From Capitulum mitella (Eukaryota; Arthropoda; Thecostraca; Pollicipedomorpha; Pollicipedidae): DNA of 64,000 nucleotides. The notes under the pieces are model-generated. The model was not told where the DNA came from. It did no database searches and saw only the letters and a program-made list of their open reading frames with translations. Each line of letters opens with the position of its first letter. Within the stretch, counting starts at the first letter, position 1. Positions 48,601 through 57,439 of the stretch are shown here, in pieces. A program made the position numbers and the translations under genes. Where the stretch lies: the NCBI GenBank assembly GCA_030062745.1, contig CP099846.1:1364001-1428000 (forward strand), given 5' to 3'.

Positions 48601-50555
48601 TACCTCAGGGAGCTGGTGTGGGTGTCTGGCCGGCCACTGACCGACCCTCCGTTACCCCAGGGAGCCGGTGTGGGTGTCTGGCCGGCCACTGACCGACCCT
48701 CCGTTACCCCAGGGAGCCGGTGTGGGTGTCTGGCCGGCCACTGACCGACCCTCCGTTACCCCAGGGAGCCGGTGTGGGTGTCTGGCCGGCCACTGACCTA
48801 CCCTCCGTTACCCCAGGGAGCCGGTGTGGGTGTCTGGCCGGCCACTGACCGACCCTCCGTTACCCCAGGGAGCCGGTGTGGGTGTCTGGCCGGCCACTGA
48901 CCGACCCTCCGTTACCCCAGGGAGCCGGTGTGGGTGTCTGGCCGGCCACTGACCGACCCTCCGTTACCCCAGGGAGCCGGTGTGGGTGTCTGGCCGGCCA
49001 CTGACCGACCCTCCGTTACCCCAGGGAGCCGGTGTGGGTGTCTGGCCGGCCACTGACCGACCCTCCGTTACCCCAGGGAGCCGGTGTGGGTGTCTGGCCG
49101 GCCACTGACCGACCCTCCGTTACCCCAGGGAGCCGTTGTGGGTGTCTGGCCGGCCACTGACCGACCCTCCGTTACCCCAGAGGAGCCGGTGTGGGTGTCT
49201 GGCCGGCCACTGACCTGACTCTCCGTTACCCCAGGGAGCCGGTGTGGGTGTCTGGCCGGCCACTGACCGACCCTCCGTTACCCCAGGGAGCCGTTGTGGG
49301 TGTCTGCCTGGCCACTGACCGACCCTCCGTTACCCCAGGGAGCCGTTGTGGGTGTCTGGCCGGCCACTGACCGACCCTCCGTTACCCCAGGGAGCCGGTG
49401 AGTCGGCTGTTCCTGGCGGCCCGCGGCGCCGGTGTGGGCGTCTCCGGCGGCTCTGTGGTCGGCATTGACGGCTCGCTGTCGCTGCGGCGCGCCTCCAGCA
49501 TCCGGCGGACGTTCACCAGCGGCGCGGCCGGCATCAAACGCAACAGCCGCGCCCTGCTGGTCAAGTTCCAGCTGGTGAGCCGCCGCCCACCGCCCGGCAT
49601 TGATGGTGGACCGCCTGATGGGCGGTTTTACGTTGTTGACGGAAACGGAATGTTCTTCATTCGTATTTTGTGTGGCCTGGTTATTAATGACTGGAAGGGA
49701 TTGGTCAGAGTGTTCTTTAAAGACATCTGCGAAATCCTTGGCGTTCGTGTGACTGATACACCTTTTTGATCTGTGCTGGCCGTTGCCTTCGGTAGATGGT
49801 CAGCGTCCTGCGCAGTGTGAGGGTGCCGTGTGACCCCGGTTTGGTGACGCCGTAAAGGCCCATCAGCTGACAGCTGTCCGATCTGCGCCTGCAGGACGGT
49901 ATCGTGGAGCAGCTGCGGCGCACGCGGCCCCGGTTCGTCCACTGCCTGCTGCCGCAGCACAACGCCGGCCTCTGCGAGCTGCGGACGGCGGCCGCTCCGC
50001 CCAAGACCAGCACGCCGGAGGAGATCATCATCAACGTGCCGCTGCTGCGCTCCCAGGTCCGTGGGCCGGCCGCAGTCCGGCAGGCTGGGGCGGAGGGACT
50101 CTGGCCGGCAGCCTGGAGAGAAGCCGGCGTTCACGCCAGGTTGTTTGCCTGTTGGGTTTCGTTACCGAAAGGCGGAAGTAGCCTGGGACTTGGACGATGG
50201 AGAACCGACGCGCTGCGCTACCCAGAGCGGCGCTGCCGTGCTTGCCGTGTCCATCTGACCGGTGGCTGCTTTTTTCCGTGCTGTGCCGTGTCGTGCCGTG
50301 CCGTGTTCACGCCTGACCGGCGGTCGCTCTGTGCGTTTCCAGCTGCGCGGCGCCCAGCTGCTGGACGCGCTGCGGCTTCACAAGCAGGGCTACCCGGAGC
50401 ACATGCCGTTCGCCGAGTTCCGGCGTCGGTTCGCGCTGCTGGCGCCGGACGCCGCCGCCGGGGAGGATGCGGCCGGCGACGAGCGGGCCGCCGTGGACCA
50501 GCTGCTGCTGCAGCTCGACCTCGACACCGTCTCCTACCGACTGGGCCTCAGCCAG
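24388..50555 (+). CDS. Myo18: Class XVIII unconventional myosin, motor domain (13 exons, incomplete at both ends)
   Basis: Joining 24388-24609, 25181-25357, 37771-37996, 38457-38599, 39050-39211, 42130-42274, 42911-43172, 43595-43787, 45002-45233, 45495-45657, 49391-49574, 49895-50056 and 50343-50555 gives an uninterrupted 828-residue frame. Order: SH3-like subdomain (residues about 15-74), P-loop GRSGSGKTT (174-182), switch I NTNATRF (230-236), switch II DSPGFQ (462-467), an actin-interface segment FVHCLLP in exon 12, and an SH1/converter region (758-828). Switch II departs from the conventional DIxGFE in the same way as known Myo18 proteins (DTPGFQ), which bind actin but have little or no ATPase activity. 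The family acts as an actin cross-linker or anchor with non-muscle myosin II and in muscle and Golgi-linked complexes. The N-terminal extension, converter end, IQ motif and coiled-coil tail are not seen here. Intron 2 is 12.4 kb. Confidence 0.93.
25181..25357 (+). CDS. Myo18: Myo18 exon 2: start of motor head
   Basis: Acceptor CCCGCAG, donor GTGAGC; 177 nt, phase 0, 59 residues. It contains [20 protein letters not shown], the conserved head segment that couples the N-terminal subdomain to the motor. It ends IYSDK, which continues directly into exon 3 despite the 12.4-kb intron between them. Confidence 0.95.
31360..31975. repeat. Minisatellite with 23-bp units passing into 33-bp units
   Basis: The left part (about 31370-31560) consists of diverged 23-bp units of the type GCCGCCTGTAAAGCAGACCT plus GGG. 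The right part has mainly 33-bp units: the same 23-mer plus GCCGGTCGGG. Because 33 is a multiple of three, a minus-strand frame rich in [11 protein letters not shown] repeats stays open for over 200 residues; it is not a gene. Confidence 0.95.
32519..32886. repeat. 62-bp minisatellite, six copies
   Basis: Unit begins GGCGGCCGACGCCGCCAGGT and ends with GAGGGTCTGCTCTGCTGGCC. Copies are nearly identical. It lies within Myo18 intron 2. Confidence 0.95.
33030..33160. repeat. CA-rich simple sequence
   Basis: Irregular CACACA/GACACA words with CCGACACA repeats; a pure TG run of about 16 bases follows at 33356-33372. Confidence 0.75.
37771..37996 (+). CDS. Myo18: Myo18 exon 3: P-loop exon
   Basis: Acceptor CCCGGCAG, donor GTACGG; 226 nt, ends in phase 1. 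It contains [10 protein letters not shown] and the Walker A/P-loop GRSGSGKTT at 37891-37917; family members have GxSGSGKTT where conventional myosins have GESGAGKT. The exon ends in an Ala-rich tract ([11 protein letters not shown]) encoded by a GCG-rich run, longer than expected for the loop at this place. Confidence 0.96.
38457..38599 (+). CDS. Myo18: Myo18 exon 4: switch I exon
   Basis: Acceptor CGACAG, donor GTCAGT; 143 nt, entering with one base carried from exon 3. It encodes [16 protein letters not shown], then switch I NTNATRF, then [19 protein letters not shown] in place of the usual NSSRFG is the Myo18 form. Confidence 0.95.
39050..39211 (+). CDS. Myo18: Myo18 exon 5
   Basis: Acceptor GTCGCCAG, donor GTACGT; 162 nt, phase 0, 54 residues. 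Contains [20 protein letters not shown] and YQLLAGAE, matching the segment LLEKxRVxRRPxxExxFNVFYxLL of the family. Confidence 0.93.
39880..40200. repeat. Degenerate repeat with CCGGCCATTGTACAGGT landmarks
   Basis: The landmark (with changes) recurs near 39900, 39953, 40008, 40067 and 40122, spacing about 53-59 bp. The units are heavily diverged. Confidence 0.7.
40244..40443. repeat. 31-bp minisatellite, about six copies
   Basis: Unit AGGACATGGTGCAGGTGCGC plus 11 bases; exact 31-bp spacing is visible at 40291, 40322 and 40353. Confidence 0.92.
42130..42274 (+). CDS. Myo18: Myo18 exon 6
   Basis: Acceptor CCGGACAG, donor GTCAGC; 145 nt, ends in phase 1. Encodes [14 protein letters not shown] and [19 protein letters not shown]; the latter matches the motor helix ...CWFILAAIYHLGAAGATK of vertebrate Myo18A. 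Confidence 0.95.
42534..42910. repeat. 75-bp minisatellite ending exactly at the exon 7 splice acceptor
   Basis: The landmark GTGACCCGCCGGTCTG recurs at 42534, 42609, 42659, 42735 and 42810, and as GTGACGCG at 42885. Spacings are 75, 50, 76, 75 and 75 bp. Each unit carries GCGGCCAG followed by a version of GTCCGTCC or ATCCGTAC. The last, partial unit supplies the true acceptor GCGGCCAG used by exon 7 at 42911. Confidence 0.93.
42911..43172 (+). CDS. Myo18: Myo18 exon 7
   Basis: Acceptor GCGGCCAG, donor GTCAGA; 262 nt, phase 1 in and 2 out. Encodes [31 protein letters not shown], and [16 protein letters not shown], matching the family segment before switch II. The first bases of the exon are shared with the upstream 75-bp repeat unit. 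Confidence 0.94.
43595..43787 (+). CDS. Myo18: Myo18 exon 8: switch II exon
   Basis: Acceptor GCGGCAG, donor GTGGGT; 193 nt, joins in phase 2 and ends in phase 0. It encodes [15 protein letters not shown], i.e. switch II DSPGFQ, then the relay helix [20 protein letters not shown]. The Pro after Ser and the Gln in place of the switch II Glu are class XVIII features expected to impair ATP hydrolysis. Confidence 0.96.
44110..44469 (+). mobile_element. tRNA-like SINE head, A and B boxes split by a minisatellite
   Basis: TGGCCTGGTGATTAAGG at 44110-44126 fits the RNA polymerase III A box/D-arm of tRNA-derived SINEs. GGTTCGAGTCT at 44459-44469 fits the B box. In a normal head they lie some 30-50 bp apart; here ten 33-bp units separate them. 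Removing nine units restores normal spacing. The downstream SINE body is not delimited. Confidence 0.5.
44132..44461. repeat. 33-bp minisatellite, ten copies
   Basis: Unit GACAGCAGGGTCTGGTGTGA plus GCACACACTGGGT. Exact 33-bp steps from 44132. The unit length is a multiple of three and lacks stops in most frames, so both strands show 11-residue repeat frames that are not genes. Confidence 0.97.
44615..44725. repeat. 56-bp direct duplication
   Basis: Two diverged copies beginning AACACCTGGGTGGTAGGGTC (44615) and AACACCTGAGTGGTGGGGTC (44671). Confidence 0.85.
45002..45233 (+). CDS. Myo18: Myo18 exon 9
   Basis: Acceptor CGCCAG, donor GTGAGC; 232 nt, phase 0 in and 1 out. Encodes [11 protein letters not shown], then [20 protein letters not shown] and [20 protein letters not shown]. 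The motif [11 protein letters not shown] is diagnostic for class XVIII at the loop after the relay. Confidence 0.96.
45495..45657 (+). CDS. Myo18: Myo18 exon 10
   Basis: Acceptor GTTCCAG, donor GTGAGC; 163 nt, phase 1 in and 2 out. Encodes [20 protein letters not shown], matching the conserved HxxGTNxVxYxVxGW segment of the lower 50-kDa domain. Confidence 0.95.
45829..46575. repeat. Minisatellite with 58-bp units passing into 41-bp units
   Basis: Eight units of about 58 bp (landmark GGGCTCTGTGGGGTCGATAT, at 45829, 45887, 45945, 46003, 46061, 46119, 46176, 46234). About seven 41-bp units follow that lack the 17-bp TACTCGGGCTCTGTGGG part. Confidence 0.95.
47100..47690 (-). pseudogene. Decayed LINE (non-LTR) reverse transcriptase fragment
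   Basis: Minus strand, broken by frameshifts. From 47681 downward it reads [15 protein letters not shown], matching the RT signature GVPQGSxLGPxLFxxF. In another frame comes [12 protein letters not shown], where the catalytic YADD box has become YANG. Then [22 protein letters not shown] near 47350, and [11 protein letters not shown] with SVYGS near 47220. This order fits Jockey/CR1-like LINEs. The loss of both catalytic aspartates and the frameshifts show it is inactive. Confidence 0.7.
47699..47822. repeat. 62-bp direct duplication
   Basis: Two near-identical AT-rich copies starting GATCCAGAGGTTTCATAGTT at 47699 and 47761, next to the 5' side of the dead LINE. Confidence 0.95.
48030..49390. 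repeat. 52-bp minisatellite, about 25 copies, ending at the exon 11 splice acceptor
   Basis: Unit GGAGCCGGTGTGGGTGTCTG, GCCGGCCACTGACCGACC, CTCCGTTACCCCAG, 52 bp. Every unit contains a pyrimidine-rich run and CCCCAG|GGAGCCGGTG, the same sequence as the real intron 10/exon 11 junction at 49390/49391. The last junction is the one that continues into coding sequence. Copies are very similar, with occasional changes (GAGCTGG, CTCAGAG). Confidence 0.97.
49391..49574 (+). CDS. Myo18: Myo18 exon 11
   Basis: Acceptor TTACCCCAG, donor GTGAGC; 184 nt, phase 2 in and 0 out. Encodes [20 protein letters not shown] and [20 protein letters not shown], matching the family LALRRATSMRKTFTTGMA segment. The first ten bases are shared with each unit of the upstream 52-bp array. 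Confidence 0.95.
49895..50056 (+). CDS. Myo18: Myo18 exon 12: actin-interface segment
   Basis: Acceptor GCCTGCAG, donor GTCCGT (weak); 162 nt, phase 0. Encodes [20 protein letters not shown], then a variable loop, then [13 protein letters not shown]. It matches the strut region FVHCFLP...LDVPLLRTQ. Confidence 0.95.
50343..50555 (+). CDS. Myo18: Myo18 exon 13: SH1/converter start
   Basis: Acceptor GTTTCCAG, donor GTCAGT; 213 nt, phase 0. Encodes [34 protein letters not shown] and ends LGLSQ. In the family the next exon should begin with V/I-F-F-R-A-G; no such sequence was found in the following 13.4 kb. Confidence 0.95.
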
Positions 50556-50880
50556 GTCAGTCGCGGCTCGCTGTCGCGTCGTGTCGTAGTCATGTCGGTC
50601 ACCGTCCGCTACTTTCGGGTCCTCGTTTGAGTTTGAATTGGACGTACAGCGAAGGGGGACGAAATCGGCACCTTTTCCGGTTTCTTTTTCTGCCTAGTCC
50701 GCGCCAAAATCGTGTACTGCAGTCATGTAGGTTTGTCGAAGTAACACAGGAAGGGGGGAAGTGTTAAATTGAAATATAAACGATGATTATCGTAGCGTGA
50801 CATTAGATGATGCTCGCGGGATGTGCAAGCGTGCGTTAGTTTCTCACGATCAACGCTGTGTTCCCATCAGCATCTTTTGC

Positions 50881-51145
50881 ATGAAATTAAGAAACCTCAA
50901 GTCCGGTTTTAAAAAAGAGATCAGTTTAAAATAAGACATCAGGTTAAATTCTTAAAAAACTAAACCAAAAAAACGTAAACGTAAACTTAAATCTAAACTT
51001 AAAAACCTAAACGTCAGAAAGATAACCTGAAATTCAAATTAGGAACCCTTAGGTCTATATTAAAAGAACTCAATCTCGATAAAAAACAAATTGAAGCTCA
51101 AAACAAGAATGTCGGATCAGAAGTTAAAACGGATATCAGTTAAGC
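50881..51145. repeat. AT-rich degenerate array, left arm of an inverted pair
   Basis: Built from words such as AAATTAAGAAACCTCAAGTCC and AAGACATCAGGTTAAATT. The same words occur in reverse complement at 52521-52745. Confidence 0.5.
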
Positions 51146-51666
51146 TTTCTCACGCCTTCAATGTGCGAAATCCATGTAAAACGCGGTAAATTCATAAGAA
51201 TGTTCTTCCTTTGCGTGTCATTCTTCTCGTAGTCCATTATGTCGCATGAACATGATGTGAAAAAACGGGCATCATGATAGAAACGAAGAAACGACAAAAC
51301 AAATAAACTAACAAAAAAACGACGCAGTGATCCGCGACACAGTCCATCGCACACAACACGAGACAAAACGCTTGTTTGCAGTTTGGCGACAAGCATTGCG
51401 AACATTGACGTCCATGTGCAAGTCTGTCGTCTCCGTACATGCGACGAAATGCCTCCGGGCATGGTTGCACGCCGTCGTGCAGAGCGGGGGCGACTGCAGC
51501 GGCAGACGGCAGACGGCAGACGGCAGACGGCAGACGTGCATCGATGGCGGCCTCCAAATGCCGCAGCGTCCGCAGCCGATGTCCGGTTTACGTTACGCCT
51601 GCCGGTGGTTCCGACATCATCGCCGAGGAATGTTCGGCGGTTCGCCGTGTCAGCGCCGCTCCAGCA

Positions 51667-52108
51667 CTATTTGATCGGGCTGAGAGGCGCGCTGTGCAGA
51701 CTGGCGCGTAGGATCGTGACGCCAGTGATCTCTTCTTCGCCTGCCACTTTTTCCAAGTCCATGTGCACTGGCGCGTGATATCATACAGCAGCTATTCGCT
51801 CCGGGGGCTCGGTCATCTTGCGCAGCATCGAGTGCAGTCATTTCGCAACAGCTGTGTTGACGGTGTGAGCCGCATCGATACAACGACAGTTTGGCAAATA
51901 CCACGCCAAATTAGGGACGTTTTGCCTCCTTGAGCTCGGCACTTGACGGTGCAGTACACGCCTCTTGCAGAACGTCCTTGTGCTCGACGTAGGAACGTGC
52001 AGCTGTTTGTTTCGGTCGATGTCAGCTTATGGTCTTTTCATCTCCAGTGGCCTGCATGAGGGCACGGACGTAGGCCGCTCGTTTTTCTTTCTTCCCCGGT
52101 GAGTTCAT
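51667..52108 (-). pseudogene. Decayed short reading frames between the inverted AT-rich arrays
   Basis: At 52022-52108 the minus strand encodes a 28-residue frame starting MNSPGKKEKRAAYVRALMQA. Beyond its TGA the same frame continues with protein-like sequence (SYVEHKDVLQEA, SSAELKEAKRP) to a second stop. In another frame 51667-51762 encodes MDLEKVAGEEEITGVTILRA plus 11 residues. The composition is unlike chance frames nearby. I recognise no family; a dead transposon gene is the simplest guess. Confidence 0.25.
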
Positions 52109-52520
52109 AGTGGAAGGTTCATTTACAGTTTGCTTTATTGTGTGTCATTGACCTTCAAGATAGTTGTGTACTGTCGTCGATATCCATATTCCGTGGCTGG
52201 CCTCCGGCTTGTCCATTGGTTCATTCAGTGAGATGGATGGGTTTTGCGAATCCCATTTCAAGATGCTGTCGACGTGTTGTTGCTCCGTTTTGCGAGTTGT
52301 CGTTCCGCCGCGCGGTGTAGGCTCCTGTTCCTGACCGGCACGGCTCAGTGACCCGTGTGCCGACTGTTCGGCGACGCCGATGGCCGCGGCAACGGCTCTC
52401 CGGTCACCACCTTCTGCTGCAGCAAAGCAGAAATGTCGACAGCCTCAAGACAAAGCAGTGAAGCAGAAAAATACTAGTTATCGCCCCGTCGTTTACTGCT
52501 GGCTTTTTTAGTTTCACCCT

Positions 52521-52745
52521 GGATTTCTTCTTGAAGTTGAACGTGACTTGTTAGATGGAACTGAAATATGAAAATGAACAGAAATGACATCAGATTTTCG
52601 ATTTATTTGAACTAGAGATTTCTTAATTTGTACCTGATGTCTTTTAAGTTTACCTTTTGTACTTGTAGGCCCGTAATTTTGACTCGAGATTTTAAATTTG
52701 GTATTGATGTTTTCTTAATTTGATACGAGAAAGGCTTCTGAAAGT
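52521..52745. repeat. AT-rich degenerate array, right arm of an inverted pair
   Basis: Contains ACCTGATGTCTTTTAAGTTT and GAACTAGAGATTTCTTAATT, whose reverse complements match the array at 50881-51145. Confidence 0.5.
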
Positions 52746-55589
52746 TTGTAGTATGGTAAAATTTATGTGGATTCACATTGATGTCCATTAGGTATTGAAG
52801 GTTGTAGGTTACGACAGGGCATCTAGGGCCATGTTAGGTGGCTACGGTGAGTGCCGTTGCCCGTGTGGATCCTCTTAGCTTCTTTGGTATGAAGTGGACT
52901 TCAGGTGTTTAAGAAAATCCGGGTGGTATCTTCACAATAATTGGATTTTCCAGCCGGTTGGATTCGATTACGCTCTCGGATATTCGTGCGACACAGGAAA
53001 GGTTACGATGGTATCTTCAAAGTAATTGGCTTCCGCCAGTTGTTGGTAGTTCGATCTTACCCCGGATGTTTGTGCAATGGAATCGTGGCTTTCTCCGACT
53101 GCCGCCGGAATAGTTCCCAGCGTCCGTGTCACGCTGCTGGACTCTGTTTCTGCCAGTCGTCTCGGCGGTGTGAGTTTTCGTCCGGCGGGTCTCATCAGCT
53201 CCGGGAAAGTGTTGTCGGCTCCCGCTGCACGGCTCTCGCAGCCGCCGGATTGTCTGGTTACCGTCTCCCACGAGCCGCGCGCCGCGCCTTGCGCCGGCCC
53301 TGCCCGCACGGGGCCGGCGACGCCGACGGCCGACCTCAGCTGACGTCGGACCGACGTTATGACGTGATCGGACGTCGGCCGACACGGGCCGGCGGCCGGT
53401 CGAGTGACGTCACCGCCAGGTGGCCCGCAGATGGCTCCGGCCGGGCCACTTCAGGACGTCACGCAGGACGCGGGCCGGGCCGTTAGCGCCCGGCCCATTA
53501 GACGATGATGAAGCTGTGGAGCGAGCTGGCGGCGCGCCGGGCCGAGCTGCCGACTCGCTCCTGTGTCAGTCGGGGGCGGGGCAGCGCGCGCTCGTACGCG
53601 GAGCGGAGCCGGCGCTGTACGGGCGTCACCGGCGGCAGCGAAGTTACTCCAGATCAGGAACCATTTGGGCAGCGGGGCCAGGGTCTGCGCATTGAGCTCT
53701 GCTTAGTGTGGGCCGGTCCTGGTGGACGGCTGTGATCGCTCCAAAACGTTCAGGTTATATGTAAAATGAGGCCTAGCAGCACGTCGCCATGCGTTGAACG
53801 AGCGTGGTGGTCTGCGGCCTTCGCGGATGACCGTTTGAAAGACCTTTGTGGGAACGCGACCGGCGATTGTTAATGACCAGTGCAGAGAGTTTGTGATTAC
53901 GATACCGTTTGCGGCCGGAACGGATCATAACCTGCTGTTTCGTCTTGACGTTAGCGATTGGCATCGGCAGGGTCGTGTTCGCCGCATACGACAGCTCCCG
54001 ATAAGACTGTTGGTTTAAGGTATGAGTAGTTTTCCCATTGGGAGTTGTGTGCACATGTGTTAGGCGGGAGTCTCGCGGTCGCTGCAGGGACAGGGAGGTT
54101 GATATCGGCTGTCGTCTGGCCGCGGGACTGCCGGCCGGCAGATCGGGAACTCAGTGCCGTCAGATGACGCCAAGTCCGGCGGTTTCGGCGGTGTATTGTC
54201 CTGGTCTAATTGTTACCGAGCGGCGGCGCCGGCCGGTCGCCCGCGGCCACATACGGCGCGCCGATCCACATGGCTCACGCCCGAGCGGATGGATGTTTGC
54301 TCCGCGGGCGCTCTGATGTTGATCGATCCGTCGGCGGCCGGCCGTTCGGCCGGTGTGATGTGGTGTTAGCGGCTGCTCCGCGGCCGGCCGCCGCCGCCGT
54401 CTGGCGAGGCGTCAGATGCCGTCCGGGGAGAGCCCAGGCCTGAACAGTGAACGCCAGTGCGGTCCGGTTTTGTGGATCGTTCGGCCTCCTTGGTTTGGCC
54501 GGTTTCGGTTCGAAGCCGGACAGCTGCGTCGGGGTTGGCGCGTTCGTGTGCGTCCGAACGGCTGAGGGTGGGCGCGGCGCCGACCCTGGCCGTCCGAGAG
54601 TTCCCAGGGTCGAGTTACGGGCTGCCCTCTCCCCGGGACCGGCCTGCGACGCGGACGGCCGCCGGCTCCACCTCGTCCGCCGGAACCGCGAACTCGGCCG
54701 CTGATGGTGTCACTATGGCAGCGTCAGTGCGGACGTCGAATGCGGGGCTGGTTGGCGGCTGTCCACGTGATCGTCGTCCCGCTTTGCGATCTCGGACAGA
54801 CTTTGTCTTTATGAAGTCACGGGGCTTCATACGTGGCAAGGAGTATGTTCCAGCCATGATCCCGAGAGCGGCGTTTTGAAATGCAACGTTGTTTATTCAA
54901 GCCGAGAGAAGATCTACCCGGCATAATGAGGAGTTTGCCATGCTTCCTATCATCTCGAGCAGGCGTTTGCGTTGATTTGGCGGATGAATGTCCTCGACCG
55001 GTGACGGTGCTGGTGTAGTCAGCCAGTCAGTTTCTGTATCACAGAGGAATCAGTTTGTCTTTGTGGCCGCGGGACCGTATGGGTTGCCGAAGACAGACCA
55101 GATGGCAGCTATAGCAGCGCTGAAAGGGAGCTGAAGTGCTGCCCAGTAAAGCCAGCCACGTACCATCTTCGGCGGGCTTTCTCCTTATCACTGTCCCATT
55201 TGGGCGCTCTCGGGAACCCGTTACGGCACTCGGCGCGGATCTGCGGGGTTCATCGCGCCCGCGGCCGGCGGCGCGTATGCCGTTGCCCGTGCCGGGAGAG
55301 GGCCGTCCGTCACGGTGACGGCCTTTGTGTGCCGGCCGCCGTCGGCGGGTGACGGCCCGGCCGGCCGGGACGCGGCTCGGCGTCTGCTGATCGCCGTCTG
55401 CGCCCGGACGGCGGGCGGCGGTCGGAGAGCGGGCCGGACCGTCAGCCGGTCCTGCCGTCGCCGCTGCTCGGCACGGCGGCGGTGGACCGCGACCGATCGC
55501 GTCATCCCGCTCCCGTCCTGCCGCCATGGCCGGGCACGCGCGCCGCCCGGGCCGGCCTGGGACTGAGGCCGTTCGGGACGACATTCGGA

Positions 55590-55920
55590 GCTGATAACGG
55601 TCCTCCAGGAGTCTGGCAGGCACAGGACAGGACAGGACACTCGGAGCTTGTAACGGTCCTGCAGGAGTCCAGTTTCATCCAGGACGACACTCGGAGCTGG
55701 CAACCGTCCTGCAGGAGGCTGGCGGGGACCGGACAGTACTCGGGGTTGGAAATGGTCCTGCAGGAGGCTGGCGGGGACCGGACAGTACTCGGGGTTGGAA
55801 ATGGTCCTGCGGGAGTCTGGCGGGCATAGGACAGTCGCGAAGCTGGTAACGGTCCTGCAGGACTCTGGCAGGGACAGCACAGTACTCGGGGCTGGTAATG
55901 TTTCTGCAAGAGTCTGGTGG
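55590..55920. repeat. 49-bp minisatellite, about seven copies
   Basis: Unit GGTCCTGCAGGAGGCTGGCG, GGGACCGGACAGTACTCGG, then GGTTGGAAAT. Exact 49-bp spacing is seen at 55742/55791; other copies vary by a few bases. Confidence 0.9.
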
Positions 55921-56423
55921 GGACAGGCGGGTCGCGGTGGTGATGTGTGGTTTCGAGACCGGTATCCGGTGACGGGCCCTGCCGCCTGGAACCGCCTTCT
56001 GAGGCAGGGTCGACGGATCCCTCTGACGGCGACGCTGTCTGCCATGCAGTCTTCCAGGAGGCTGTGCCCCGGATAGTGCGCTGGGGCGGACCGTCGGTGA
56101 TGGCACTCAGCTGAATGCCGGGGCTTTCGTCCGGGTCGGTACCGACGAGGCCGAGGGCAGCCAAGGCCGCGATGGCGCCCTGTGCCCGTCAGTCGGCGCC
56201 CGGAGACGTCAGGGGGGGGGGGGAGGACGGCAGGTTTGCCGGGATCTTATCCGGAGTCCTCTCGTCGGAAGTCGCAGTTCCCCCGGCCCGTTCATAATCC
56301 GCCATGAGGCTGTAGTTTCTGTTAGTGGACGCCGCGGATGCCCAGCAGATGGCCCAGTCAGGCACGACGTTCCGAGTCTCTGGCGACGGAGGCGACGGCC
56401 GGGAGCAGCGCCGCCGGCCGACG

Positions 56424-56790
56424 CCTCCCACCTCCGACAGAGCCGGCGTCCAGAGCTGACCACGTCCGGTCCCCGCCACTGTCGCCTCCCACCTCCGACA
56501 GAGCCGGCTTCCAGAGCTGGCCAGGCCGGCCCCCACTACTGTCGCTTCCCACCTCCTACTGAGCCACCGTCCAGAGCTGGCCAGGCCGGCCCCCGCCACT
56601 GTCGCCTCCCACCTCCGACAGAGCCAGCGTCCAGAGCTGACCAGGCCGGCCCCCGCCACTGTCGCTTCCCACCTCCGACAGAGCCACCGTCCAGAGCTGA
56701 CCAGGCCGGTCCCCGCCCCCCTCCTACTGAGCCGGCGTCCAGAGCTGACCAGGCCGGTCCCCGCCACCTCCTGCTGAGCCGCCGTCCGGA
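56424..56790. repeat. 60-bp minisatellite, about six copies
   Basis: Unit CCCCGCCACTGTCGCCTCCC, ACCTCCGACAGAGCCGGCGT, CCAGAGCTGACCAGGCCGGT. The last copies are shortened. A 12-base G run lies just upstream at 56212-56223. Confidence 0.93.
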
Positions 56791-57439
56791 TTGCGGTCCG
56801 GAACATCCGGACTCCGAACATTCGAGAATTGCGGTTGGACAATTGGCTAGTGTGCCTCTCCACTTCCCAATCACCTTTGCAGTTGGTCCGGTAGTGTTGA
56901 AGCCCACACAGTTCACGTGATTCCGGCGGACTGGCAGTCGGAATGTTGTATGTGACGTTTGGACTCCCGTGTTTTTGACATAAAAAATGCGATGGAAACA
57001 TGTGATTTTATGCAATCCGATGCAGATAATTCTTTCATCGTTGGCTCATGTGTCTTGTTCCATTGTTGTGCTTAGATGTGTCCATGGAATTCCATATACA
57101 TTGTACATACACTGAGTAAATCCAGTCTGCCAGCCCGGGGATTGGTGGCAGTGCAGTCTCCATCGCAGGTGGTCCTGGCAGGCGTGATCCTCGATTGTTT
57201 TCCCCGATAAATGAGTGGTGCTGCTGATCAGTCGGTGAAGCGAATGTGCTGACCACTTCAGTGAGCTCGCCCGGTTATCGAAGCCTGCTGCCCGATAGGG
57301 CATATCGACTTGGACGGACCGGCGCCGGGCGCGGCCCCGGCCGGCCGACTGGCCGGGATTCTGCGCTGTGCTGCGCTCCCGAGCTGTCCCTGGCTGGACG
57401 GCTCGCTGAGGAGGCCTTGTTCTGTCGCTGGTCTTCTCC

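Larger units (their letters stand above)
45658..49390 (+). other. Myo18 intron 10
   Basis: 3.7 kb between GTGAGC and CCCCAG. In order it holds a 58/41-bp array, a dead LINE fragment on the minus strand, a 62-bp duplication, and a 52-bp array running into the acceptor. The boundary codon AA|G is completed by the first base of exon 11. Confidence 0.88.
50556..57439. other. No further Myo18 exon seen; repeats and decayed frames
   Basis: Probably the 5' part of a very large intron 13. It holds two AT-rich arrays in opposite orientation, decayed minus-strand frames between them, and two minisatellites (55590-55920, 56424-56790). The GC-rich part 53300-55560 has open frames explained by composition only. 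Confidence 0.55.

Noticed and set aside
48030-49390. CRISPR-like regular repeats (also at 5728, 44132 and 57440)
   Set aside because: Units abut with no unique spacers, and the sequence is a eukaryotic spliced gene region.
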